32,318 bases of DNA, from NCBI RefSeq assembly GCF_042433085.1, contig NZ_JBHLWA010000006.1:1-32318 (forward strand). The letters run 5' to 3'. The notes beneath the pieces are model-generated. The model saw nothing but the letters and a program-made list of their open reading frames with translations. It made no database searches and had not been told where the DNA came from. The position numbers and the translations under genes were made by a program. Source of the stretch: Gallibacterium melopsittaci (GTDB taxonomy: Bacteria; Pseudomonadota; Gammaproteobacteria; Enterobacterales; Pasteurellaceae). Shown here one piece after another: positions 24,901-32,318 of the stretch. Numbering within the stretch: position 1 is the first letter of the stretch; each line of letters begins with the position of its first letter.

Positions 24901-27900
24901 CAGCGATACCAACGCAAGGCTTATTAGGTCATCAGCTTACCTTGAGTAGTAAGCAACTGGATAATCAGCGAGGTGGTATTTATACCACCGATCAACTTAG
25001 TGCGAGTGTGGCACAAGATATCCATAATCAACAAGGTGAAATCCTCTCTTTAGGCAACGTGAATCTGCAAGGCGACTCTCTCACATTACATAATCAACAG
25101 GGTATCATTGAAAGTGGGCAAAACCTAAGGTTGGTTCTGCAACAGTTTAATAATGAAGGCAATATCAAAAGTCATCAGGATGCCTTGATTGAGCTACAAA
25201 AAGATTTAGTCCTTACCCAACCTTTTGTTGTTGCTGGCCATTTAGTTATCAAAACAATGGGCGATTTTATTAATCAGACTCAATTAATCACGGGAAAAGG
25301 TTTACAGATCACAGCAAAACAGATTGAGAATCCAATAAACAGTGAGTTCACCTCGCCAAATACCCAACTGACTGCAAATTCATTGACCAATCGGGGATTA
25401 ATTGATGGTACACAAAATGCAATTTATGTGAATACCTTAAATAATCTCGGCACAGGACGCATTTATGGCGATGAATTAGCGATTCAAGCCAATGTGTTAA
25501 ATAATCAACCAGAACATTCCAATAATGAAGTACATACTGCAACCATAGCGGCACGTAAAAACCTCCATCTAGGGGTAGGTACCTTAACCAATAGTGATCA
25601 TGCCTTAATTTTGAGTTTAGGCGATTTAACGATTGGTGGACAAATCGATGCAAACCAACGTGCCATTGGACAAGCTGATTTTGTGGATAATGGTAGTGCT
25701 ACTATTGAAGCATTGGGGAATGGAAAAATTAATACCAAGCGGTTATGGAATCACGATTTACATTTAATTACTGGAGAAGATCATCAAGATCAACGTATCA
25801 GTGAATATGCGGTACATAGTAAAGGTAAACGCTATTCTAGTCTCGAAGGATGGTTTGATCGTAATAACAATAATCGGCATGACAAAAACTCTTATTTTAA
25901 TTTTAATGACGGTAGACCACGAGTGGGCAATCCAACTTGGGTACAATGGCATTTTAATCGCCATACTGTCACAACGACATTGGAACATCGTGACCCAGCT
26001 AAAATTTTGATTGCAGGGGATTTACGGTTAAATGGTGAAGATTTAGTGAACGATGTTTCACAAATTTTGGTCGGCAATCGAATCCGTATGGGCGGACGGG
26101 TATTTAATCAAAATGAGAAAAATCGTCACTTAAAAGGTAATTCTGTTCGATTAGAGAATAAAGATCTCATCGGTGAAATTCATCGCCATGATGAAGGAAC
26201 TTGGTACACCATGGTCACAAAACGTAAGCGTCATGGTTGGAGAGGTAAAAAAGTATGGGCTAAATATGGTGATGATGATAAACCATTTAGTCGAGATTTA
26301 CCGGTGAAGTATTTTAGCTTTAACTTAGTCGAAAATACTATCGGACAAACACAAGCTGTCATAAATCAAGCAACCAACACTACAATTGATGGACAACATC
26401 AAGCCACTACGCTTGCGAAACAAACATTAAATGTAGCCCCCGTTTCTTCTGTTGAACCGCACCAAATATCGGCACCCGCCCTTCCACACATTATCAGTGT
26501 TGAAATGAGTCAAGCGGTTGGTAAAGTAAGAACGTATCAACCTGAAATTCGTTTACCAGAAGTTAGCCTCTATCGCATTAATCCAAATACGGATAGCCAT
26601 ATCTTAGTAGAAACTGATCCACGCTTTGCCAATAAACGCCAATGGCTAAGCTCTGACTATATGTTTGATGCCCTACGTGCTGATCCTCAAACGATGCTCA
26701 AACGATTAGGGGATGGTTATTATGAACAACGTTTAGTGAATGAACAGATTAATCAATTAACGGGGCAACGTTTCTTAGGTAATTACACTTCGGATTATCA
26801 ACAATACAAGGCATTAATGGATGCTGGCATTCGTTATGCACAACGTTATCAGTTGATTCCTGGTGTTGCACTTAGTGCTGCACAAATGCAGGAATTAACC
26901 GAAGATATGGTATGGCTTGCGCCTCAAACCGTCACCTTAAAGGACGGTACTCAAGTTCAAGTGCTTGTCCCTCAAGTTTATCTCGTAAAACGTGATGTCG
27001 ATATTCAGCCAACAGGCGCTATCATCTCCGCGAGAGAAATTGAAATAGATAGTGAGGGTGAAGTCAACAATAGTGGCATAATTGCCGGACGCAATTTAAC
27101 ACAAATTTCCGCACAAAATGTCGTCAACACAGGTACCCTCGCTGCCGATCAACTGAATTTTCAGCTAGCGAAGCGTTTCTATCAGCAAGGTGGGGAGCTT
27201 AATGCCAATAATCTTTATCTCAATGCGGGTTCAATTCAGATTGAAGGGCGAATGAGCGAAGCAAAAGCCAACCCTAACTATGCGCATCGTCAATTAGATC
27301 AGCAAGCTTTATTACAGGTAAAACAAGCGCTTATTTTGCAAAGCCAAGGCGATATTCAATTAGATGCAACCAGTGTTAATGCTGGATCTGCCTTATTAAC
27401 AGCTGGTGGTGATATACATATCGGGACTGTCACTGAACGCGAACGCTCACATTATATTGCTAATTCAGAAAACTATTGGAAACTCGACCAACAAAGAGAA
27501 ATCGGCTCTACCTTTGAAATTAAAGACAATGCGGTATTCAATGGCAAACAAGGTGTCATGTTACGTGCCGCACAAATTAATGTGGGTGGCGACCTTATTG
27601 TTAATAGTGAGCAAGGTGATATTCAACTACAAGCAGGGCGTGACCAAGAAACACTCTCATTTGCAACTAAATATAAAGATAAGAGCCTACTGAGCCGTAG
27701 CACGACGATCATTAAACATGATCACCAATATGACTTAGCGCAAGGTTCACAACTCTCAGGGAACAACATTGTTGTTACCGCAAATCAAGGCAAAGTCTCT
27801 GTTAAAGGCAGCACCATGGTTGCTGATAACAATGTGAGCTTACAAGCTCAAGATATAGAGATCACTGCGGCTAAAAACACCAGACAAGAACATGATTTTT

Positions 27901-30900
27901 ACTCAGAGAAGAAATCAGGTGTAATGAGTAGTGGTGGGTTTGGTTTTACCATTGGTAGCCGTTCAGAAAAACATGATTATACTGATAATGAAATTACCCA
28001 ATCCGATGCGCGCGCCACAATAGGCAGCTTAGGCGGAGATGTTACCTTAGTCGCAGGCAAACAGGCGACTATCTTAGGGACAGACGTCATAGCTCAACCA
28101 GATAAAGCGATCAACGTTACTGCAAAATCGCTGACCGTAGATGCGGGTAAAGACATCATTGAACGTCATGAACAACATGAATTTAAACAATCAGGATTAA
28201 CGGTTTCCTTATCAACGCCAGCTACCGATATGGGAATGAAAGCGAGAGAAAGCCTAGCGCGTAGCCAACAGGTTACAGACAGCCGCTTAAAAGCGCTTTA
28301 TGCGATTAAAGCTGCACAAGAGGGTGTGATAGCGGCTCAAGAGGCGAAGAAAGCAGTTGAAACAGTACAAGCAGGGAAAAAAGCTGACTTTAAAGTGTCT
28401 ATCGGTGTTGGCTCAAGTAAGTCTGCTTCAAGCAGTGAAACCACGCAAATTACCCATCAAGGTAGCACACTCAACGCAGGTCAAGTGAATCTCACTGCCA
28501 CAGATGGCGATATTGCGGTTCTCGGTTCAACCATTCAAGCGGCGGAAAAGGTGTCACTGGATGCAGCAAAATCCCTTCAATTAACCTCCGTCCAAGACAT
28601 TGAACGTCAACGCAGCCAAAATAGTAACAGCGGTTGGAGTGCTGGGGTATTTGCTGGTGTCAATGGTGGCAGCCTAGGTTTTGGCGTGGAAGGGTCAGTA
28701 CAAAAAGGCAAAGGCCATGAAAACAGTGATACGATAACGCAACGTAATACGACAGTGAATGGTCAGACTGTGAACTTACGCAGTGGCGAAGATACCGCCT
28801 TAAAAGGTGCGGTCGTTACTGGCGATAAGGTTAATGTTGAGGTTGGCAACAATCTTGTAGTAGAAAGCCGCCAAGATAGCCAACAGTATGATAGTAAACA
28901 ATCACAAGGTGGAGTAAGTGCTGGCGTATCGGTGATAGGCAGTGGCTCTTATGCGTCTGTCAATGGCAGCCTTAACCGCGGTAAACTCAATGCGGCATAC
29001 GTTGAAACACAAAGCGGATTACACGCAGGGGAAGCAGGATTAACCGTCAATGTGGAAGGCAATACCCACTTAACAGGCGCTATCGTTGACAGTCAAGCAA
29101 GCCAAGAGAAAAACCACTTTACCACAGGCAGCTTAACCTCAGAAAATATTGAAAATTACAGTGAAGCCAAAGTGGAATCCGTCGGCGGTGGGCTTTCTAC
29201 TGACCCAACGCAAAATATTGCCAATGGCTTAGCAACGGGATTAAGTGCCTTAGGGAACATTAATAAACAAGATAGCAGCACCACCCACAGTGCGGTAGGT
29301 AATAATATCAACCTCACCACGCAACAAGGTGATGTCTCGACTTCCCTTTCTCGCGATACCACCACGGCAAACGAACGAATTGATAAAACCGAGATGGCTG
29401 ACCTAAAAGCTCGCCAAGAGATGGCGCAAGTGATTGGTGAAATAGCGAATAATGGCATCACTATCGTGTTAAAACCAAAATTAGATGAAGCGGAACGGCA
29501 AAAGGCTGAAGCGGAAGCGATATTAAAAAACGACAAGTATAACCAAGCAGCACAACAACAATTAGATACAGCCAACAAAGTCATAAAAACCTACGGACAA
29601 GGCGGTCAAATCCAATTAGCTGTGCGTGCAGTTACAGGCGTATTACAAGGAATAGCAACAGGTGAAGCTTCGCAAGCAGTGGTTGGTGGGGTATCTCCTT
29701 ATGCCAATTATGCGATAAAGGAAGCCACAACAGATAAGAATAACAACGTTAATCTTGAAGCTAACCTGATGGCACACGCCTTATTAGGTGCAATCGAAGC
29801 CTATGCCACAGGGAACAACGCTGCCGCAGGAGCAGCTGGCGCGGTTGGCGGTGAATTGGCAGCAAAAATTATCACAGAACAGCTTTACCAAAAATCACCA
29901 GACCAACTCACCGAAGCTCAAAAACAAACAGTATCCACCTTAAGCCAACTCGCTAGTGGTTTAGCCGGCGGCTTGATTAGCGACAATACCGCAGGGGCGA
30001 TTAATGCAGCGGAAATTGGTAAACGGGCGGTTGAGAATAATTCTTTACTTGTGGATCAGTTTAGAGCAGCAAAAAAAGCCGATGCTGAAAGCTGGAAACA
30101 AAATGTCCGAGATATATTCGGTGAAGGAGCAACTTCTCAACTGATAAATGGGACAATTAATGTTATAGAAGAAACTTCTGATGGTGCATTATTCTTAATA
30201 GATGGTGGATTTGATACTTTAGCTACTATTACAACCTGTGCAGTAAAAGATAGTTACTGTAATCAAGCGAAGCAGGATTTAAGTAAAAAAAATCAAGCTA
30301 TCTCAGATGCTGTAAATAGCCTAATGGATGGAAGTTATTGGAATACGATTCAGTCAACAGTCATCAAGGCTTATCAACAAGGAGATCAAAAAGCCTTTGA
30401 AGACATTTCGGGAGTCATCATAGGACTGTTCACATCTGCTATTAAAGGAGTACCAAATAAAGGAGCACTAGATAATTTTGCTTATCGTGTACCCGAACCA
30501 TTAGATTCTACAAAGAATTTACCTGTTGTTGGGGAATCTTTAGGATATGAAAATCAAGTAGCAAATATTAGTATTTCTAGAGGTGCTGAAAATATTGCTT
30601 TATATCCAAAATTAAAAGAACAGTTAATTCAAGAGAATTTAACAAATATTGTCAAAAATAATCCTATTTTAGAGCATGCTGCTTTTGGGAGTGGTAATTT
30701 AACAACACCAGGTATAGTCGATAAAAAAGTTTTAGATAACTTAGCTAAAGATTGGGTTGGAGAAAATTATAAAATTAATAGTGATGGGAGTTTTATTAGT
30801 GCTGATGGTACAAGACGTTATAGACCACCGAAACTAAAAAAATATTCTCCATATGCTAAAACAGGTATACAAGCAAATTTTGAAAGAGGATATATGGATA

Positions 30901-30953
30901 ATAAGCAACGTTTTCACTCTATAAGTAATCAACATATCAATGTAAAGGAATAA
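21996..30953 (+). CDS. cdiA: CdiA/TpsA filamentous haemagglutinin with VENN and C-terminal toxin
   Basis: 2985 residues. An extended signal peptide (MNKHLYRIIFSKTLQRLVVVSE, cleavage near A71) precedes the TPS secretion domain (~72-330) with NPSGIHCEGCG (185-195). Next are the FHA-1 filament repeats (~330-1250, many NNQQG units) and a presumed receptor-binding segment (~1256-1450). A YP-like region (~1505-1670, DPRFANKRQWLSSDYMFDAL) and FHA-2 (~1690-2500) follow. The pretoxin region ends at VENN (2679-2682). The last ~303 residues are the variable toxin, ending with WVGENYKI..SADGTRRYRPPKL..GIQANFERGY..NQHINV. The toxin activity is not known to me, though this tail recurs in polymorphic toxins. 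The toxin DNA is more AT-rich than the pretoxin region, as expected for an exchanged module. Export should need the CdiB encoded just upstream, which is broken. Confidence 0.92.
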   Translation: MNKHLYRIIFSKTLQRLVVVSEIATREGKAKHEGQHCHTASLSQRPHWRLKALTVGLYSLLGFFYLTSAHADELQIRADNTAPKNQQPIVLQTANGLPQVNIQTPNDKGLSHNKYQQFDVAQKGAILNNSRKNTKTEQGGWVQANPYLVGGEAKVILNEVNATKPSQLKGYIEVAGGKADVIIANPSGIHCEGCGIINAGRSTFTTGEVQIENGQVTGYRVEKGAVTVSGRGFDSSRQDYTDIIAKEVKVNAGIWANELKVTTGQNQVSANNDSIQVIRAGEANQPVGYAVDVAELGGMYANKIHLIGTENGLGVRNAGHIGAAAGEVKITTEGQLVNTGYLGAKQDITLQSQQQIENQTTGVIYSQQGHLQATSKQQGIQQQGSLIAKGKAQGKGNITLKAKETISQSGESLAEGNITYQAKHIETHPTAKLIAGGTFTHTAQGEQVTIPAYHSAGNALNLIAEETISSHGKHLASTQITAQAKQLDFSQSGFLAYQADLTATQNNLVLDQSHLELKNTLHLSTPTHLSSQQANLQAAHIFTTASSLDNRLGTWINRDQQPFNLRLLKGINNQQGQIFTQGSFNLVAQEINSQQGLLFAKGNLTINSQQTRINNQQGVINTEGQLDLQSGELINDSGLIQSLATMAIDTHQQRLSNQATKQSSRQKGIISFDKLTVKTGELINQNGFIASHQNQQITATQIDNSEGLIQSDNTQHLISLSTLNNTQGQIVASNNLLLDTDDLNNYKGLIVTENGQLTLQGRGQLTNWQGNLLSHGDATISVLGLDNAQQGLISSAANLVIDTHQSLLRNEQGMLFAQQFLHLDSGELNNQQGFIHGQTGITINTHNHTLNNQQTQHQGITSQGDIRLQAVAVLNNQQGNLSTKGNLVIQSEQIDNQQGNLVSQQQLTLTGSTLDNRQGTIQAQQNIEITANREINNQAITTQGSVIQSGATLTLITNQLNNQDTKATTAIPTQGLLGHQLTLSSKQLDNQRGGIYTTDQLSASVAQDIHNQQGEILSLGNVNLQGDSLTLHNQQGIIESGQNLRLVLQQFNNEGNIKSHQDALIELQKDLVLTQPFVVAGHLVIKTMGDFINQTQLITGKGLQITAKQIENPINSEFTSPNTQLTANSLTNRGLIDGTQNAIYVNTLNNLGTGRIYGDELAIQANVLNNQPEHSNNEVHTATIAARKNLHLGVGTLTNSDHALILSLGDLTIGGQIDANQRAIGQADFVDNGSATIEALGNGKINTKRLWNHDLHLITGEDHQDQRISEYAVHSKGKRYSSLEGWFDRNNNNRHDKNSYFNFNDGRPRVGNPTWVQWHFNRHTVTTTLEHRDPAKILIAGDLRLNGEDLVNDVSQILVGNRIRMGGRVFNQNEKNRHLKGNSVRLENKDLIGEIHRHDEGTWYTMVTKRKRHGWRGKKVWAKYGDDDKPFSRDLPVKYFSFNLVENTIGQTQAVINQATNTTIDGQHQATTLAKQTLNVAPVSSVEPHQISAPALPHIISVEMSQAVGKVRTYQPEIRLPEVSLYRINPNTDSHILVETDPRFANKRQWLSSDYMFDALRADPQTMLKRLGDGYYEQRLVNEQINQLTGQRFLGNYTSDYQQYKALMDAGIRYAQRYQLIPGVALSAAQMQELTEDMVWLAPQTVTLKDGTQVQVLVPQVYLVKRDVDIQPTGAIISAREIEIDSEGEVNNSGIIAGRNLTQISAQNVVNTGTLAADQLNFQLAKRFYQQGGELNANNLYLNAGSIQIEGRMSEAKANPNYAHRQLDQQALLQVKQALILQSQGDIQLDATSVNAGSALLTAGGDIHIGTVTERERSHYIANSENYWKLDQQREIGSTFEIKDNAVFNGKQGVMLRAAQINVGGDLIVNSEQGDIQLQAGRDQETLSFATKYKDKSLLSRSTTIIKHDHQYDLAQGSQLSGNNIVVTANQGKVSVKGSTMVADNNVSLQAQDIEITAAKNTRQEHDFYSEKKSGVMSSGGFGFTIGSRSEKHDYTDNEITQSDARATIGSLGGDVTLVAGKQATILGTDVIAQPDKAINVTAKSLTVDAGKDIIERHEQHEFKQSGLTVSLSTPATDMGMKARESLARSQQVTDSRLKALYAIKAAQEGVIAAQEAKKAVETVQAGKKADFKVSIGVGSSKSASSSETTQITHQGSTLNAGQVNLTATDGDIAVLGSTIQAAEKVSLDAAKSLQLTSVQDIERQRSQNSNSGWSAGVFAGVNGGSLGFGVEGSVQKGKGHENSDTITQRNTTVNGQTVNLRSGEDTALKGAVVTGDKVNVEVGNNLVVESRQDSQQYDSKQSQGGVSAGVSVIGSGSYASVNGSLNRGKLNAAYVETQSGLHAGEAGLTVNVEGNTHLTGAIVDSQASQEKNHFTTGSLTSENIENYSEAKVESVGGGLSTDPTQNIANGLATGLSALGNINKQDSSTTHSAVGNNINLTTQQGDVSTSLSRDTTTANERIDKTEMADLKARQEMAQVIGEIANNGITIVLKPKLDEAERQKAEAEAILKNDKYNQAAQQQLDTANKVIKTYGQGGQIQLAVRAVTGVLQGIATGEASQAVVGGVSPYANYAIKEATTDKNNNVNLEANLMAHALLGAIEAYATGNNAAAGAAGAVGGELAAKIITEQLYQKSPDQLTEAQKQTVSTLSQLASGLAGGLISDNTAGAINAAEIGKRAVENNSLLVDQFRAAKKADAESWKQNVRDIFGEGATSQLINGTINVIEETSDGALFLIDGGFDTLATITTCAVKDSYCNQAKQDLSKKNQAISDAVNSLMDGSYWNTIQSTVIKAYQQGDQKAFEDISGVIIGLFTSAIKGVPNKGALDNFAYRVPEPLDSTKNLPVVGESLGYENQVANISISRGAENIALYPKLKEQLIQENLTNIVKNNPILEHAAFGSGNLTTPGIVDKKVLDNLAKDWVGENYKINSDGSFISADGTRRYRPPKLKKYSPYAKTGIQANFERGYMDNKQRFHSISNQHINVKE
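29643..30040 (+). repeat. Pretoxin direct repeat, copy 1 (in cdiA)
   Basis: This 398-bp stretch recurs at 31711-32108, exactly 2068 bp downstream, without gaps and with about 29 mismatches by eye (~93% identity). It encodes the end of the pretoxin region, ending in VENN. Identity stops sharply after GAGAATAA, where the two toxins diverge. Confidence 0.9.
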
Positions 30954-30957
30954 TATT

Positions 30958-31320
30958 ATGTATCAAGCAGAATTAAAATTTATTACTTATGATTCTCCCA
31001 TTGGACGAGATGAAGCAGAAAAAGTTTGTCTTAGCAAGGAATTTTGCTTATCTGTATGCTTAGGTATTGGCTGTAAGGATGATGATGCTATTGAATATTT
31101 TTATTTATATATAATGGATTATAATTATTTACTAAAAAATGAATATAGTTGGGGGAAAAATGTATTGTTTGTTTCGAATAATGATTTAGATAAAATAGAA
31201 ACTATAATTAGAAAAACAATATCATCTATTACAGGAACATCTTGGGATGAAATAAGGAATCATTTAATATATTATATGGGGTCAGAATATGACAATGAAA
31301 CCTACTATCATATTGATTGA
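30958..31320 (+). CDS. cdiI: Immunity protein, Imm8-like
   Basis: 120 residues directly after the cdiA stop (4-base gap). Its ribosome site AAGGA overlaps the end of cdiA, as for a CdiI made together with its toxin. The C-terminal half (LFVSNNDLDKIETIIRK, then GTSWDEIRNHL, then YDNE) matches the pattern I recall for the Imm8 family, whose members have a V..YDWDAIE..I block, a G-W-E-I block and an acidic aromatic end. The N-terminal half starts AELKFITYDSP, also family-like. It should bind the cdiA toxin in the cytoplasm and block it. The pairing with this toxin follows from position, not from test. AT-rich like the toxin end. Confidence 0.75.
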   Translation: MYQAELKFITYDSPIGRDEAEKVCLSKEFCLSVCLGIGCKDDDAIEYFYLYIMDYNYLLKNEYSWGKNVLFVSNNDLDKIETIIRKTISSITGTSWDEIRNHLIYYMGSEYDNETYYHID

Positions 31321-31360
31321 TTTTGTTTAAGAAGTATTTTTATCATAAAAATAATATTAT

Positions 31361-31672
31361 ATGTTTATTCAATATAATGAGTACGATATAGAATCATTTT
31401 TTAAATCTAAAGGAAAAAGTATTTTTAACAATGATCTTGATGGAAATATTTTATACTCTAGAGAAGAAAAAAACTTTAAGCTAAATATGTATATTTATAC
31501 TTATCTCTCAGAAGTTAATATTTTTCTTAATTATCAGACTTTAGATATATTCTTTTTTCCTATGCAAGAAGTAATAAGCATTGATAAAAAAGACAATAAG
31601 TTATTTATAAAATCTAAGAAAAATACATGTATCATTGATTTTACTAAAATATTTTCTATTGAAATAAAATAA
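31361..31672 (+). CDS. Small acidic unknown protein, possible spare immunity gene
   Basis: 103 residues, not recognised. It is rich in Phe, Tyr, Asn and Lys, and has no signal peptide or clear membrane span; NIFLNYQTLDIFFFP is the most hydrophobic part. It lies between cdiI and the orphan cdiA module, a place where immunity genes left from earlier toxin exchanges commonly sit. No good ribosome site precedes the ATG at 31361: AAGAAG is about 27 bases away. The start or expression is therefore uncertain. It could instead be decayed toxin-module DNA. Base composition matches the neighbouring cdiI and toxin end. Confidence 0.5.
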   Translation: MFIQYNEYDIESFFKSKGKSIFNNDLDGNILYSREEKNFKLNMYIYTYLSEVNIFLNYQTLDIFFFPMQEVISIDKKDNKLFIKSKKNTCIIDFTKIFSIEIK

Positions 31673-31707
31673 TGTAATAATCGTTAGTAATATACGTTAC
31701 ATGAAGC

Positions 31708-32318
31708 GTCTTACAAGGAATAGCAACAGGTGAAGCTTCGCAAGCAGTGGTCGGAGGGGTATCTCCTTATGCTAATTATGCGATAAAGGAAGCAACCACC
31801 GATGAAAATAACAATGTTAATCTTGAAGCTAACCTGATGACACACGCCTTATTAGGTGCAATCGAAGCCTATGCCACAGGGAACAACGCTGCCGCAGGGG
31901 CAGCTGGGGCGGTTGGCGGTGAATTAGCTGCCAAAGTAATTAGCAAACAGCTTTACCAAAAATCACCAGACCAACTCACCGAAGCTCAAAAACAAACGGT
32001 ATCCACCTTAAGCCAACTCGCCAGTGGTTTAGCTGGCGGCTTGATTAGCGACAATACCGCAGGAGCGATTAGTTCAGCAGAGATTGGTAAACGGGCGGTT
32101 GAGAATAACTTCCTTTCTGAAAAAGAGATTACTATTCTAGAAAAACTTGCTCAGAAAAAAGTATTAACACCAGAGGATGTTGAACGTATTACGAGCATCA
32201 AAATGAAAGATAAAGTCTCTGATACCTTGCTGACTAAATATCAGAAAGACCCAACATCATTAACCCCACAAGAATATCAACAACTCATGTATTGGGTGAA
32301 TGAAGCGGCAGCTTGGCA
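31708..32318 (+). pseudogene. Orphan cdiA C-terminal module, start-less, cut by window end
   Basis: An open frame without a start codon follows an in-frame TGA at 31702-31704. It begins LQGIATGEASQAVVGG and runs through the pretoxin end to VENN (about 32098-32109), closely matching cdiA. After VENN the sequence is unrelated to the current toxin: FLSEKEITILEKLAQKK, then LTPEDVERI and LTPQEYQQLMYWVNE, running past the window end. Orphan toxin modules of this form are known downstream of cdiAI loci and rhsA loci; they are silent until recombined onto the main gene. The reading frame is in phase with cdiA, so a crossover in the shared 398 bp would yield an intact fusion. Confidence 0.88.
31711..32108 (+). 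repeat. Pretoxin direct repeat, copy 2 (orphan module)
   Basis: Second copy of the 398-bp repeat described at 29643-30040. Homology becomes patchy upstream (GTTACA at 31696 still aligns with a small gap), which marks the left edge of the transferred module. Confidence 0.9.

Noticed and set aside
29156..29584. Minus-strand 142-codon ORF within cdiA
   Set aside because: It lies wholly inside a well-supported coding frame and shows no recognisable protein features.
31328..31350. AT-only palindrome between cdiI and the next ORF as terminator
   Set aside because: The arms have no G or C beyond one loop base, so stability is too low to call a terminator.

Overview
The window is AT-rich Gram-negative DNA, most likely from a member of the Pasteurellaceae. 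The pointers are an ApxIV/FrpC-like RTX protein, a Pasteurellaceae-style two-partner haemagglutinin locus, a trimeric autotransporter, and one exact copy of the Haemophilus-type uptake core AAGTGCGGT at 1110-1118 on the minus strand. The species cannot be named from the sequence alone.

Layout. 1-507 holds remains of an insertion sequence: an internally deleted transposase, end-like repeats and hairpins. An intact tRNA-Cys(GCA) follows at 558-631 (minus). Next to it, at 716-780 (minus), are only the last ~65 nt of a tRNA-Leu(UAA) gene. This looks like the remnant attachment site left when an element integrates into the 3' end of a tRNA gene. By that reading 1-716 is chromosomal flank and everything to the right is a genomic island that runs off the window. 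995-5170 (minus) encodes a YadA-type trimeric autotransporter. 5350-8043 (minus) is a three-gene block known from the leading regions of plasmids and ICEs: ArdC-like antirestriction metallopeptidase, YubB/Api92-like protein and N6-methylase-like protein. Each of the three genes has the same interleaved double hairpin in its 5' leader, with different bases but the same topology. In each, the last arm can also pair with the ribosome binding site. This is the most novel signal here. 8044-8578 holds a frameshifted small hydrophobic ORF with a fold-back over its ribosome site, and a perfect CRP operator next to a promoter.

8579-19891 (plus) is a type I secretion operon. It has an unknown membrane protein, a 2347-residue RTX protein (lipase-like segment, FrpC-type self-processing module, kexin-like serine protease with P domain, several RTX blocks), an HlyB-type ABC transporter interrupted by one in-frame TGA, and an HlyD-type adaptor. 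No hlyC or tolC is visible. 20172-31672 (plus) is a contact-dependent inhibition (CDI/two-partner secretion) locus: a frameshifted CdiB, a 2985-residue CdiA with VENN motif and C-terminal toxin, an Imm8-like immunity protein and another small possible immunity gene. From 31708 to the window end there is a start-less orphan cdiA C-terminal module. It shares 398 bp with cdiA up to the VENN motif, then encodes a different toxin start.

Together these genes concern adhesion, secreted enzymes, inter-bacterial antagonism and survival of incoming DNA. Both dedicated exporters (hlyB and cdiB) carry one disabling lesion each while their very large substrates remain open. That suggests recent loss, switching, or sequence error.
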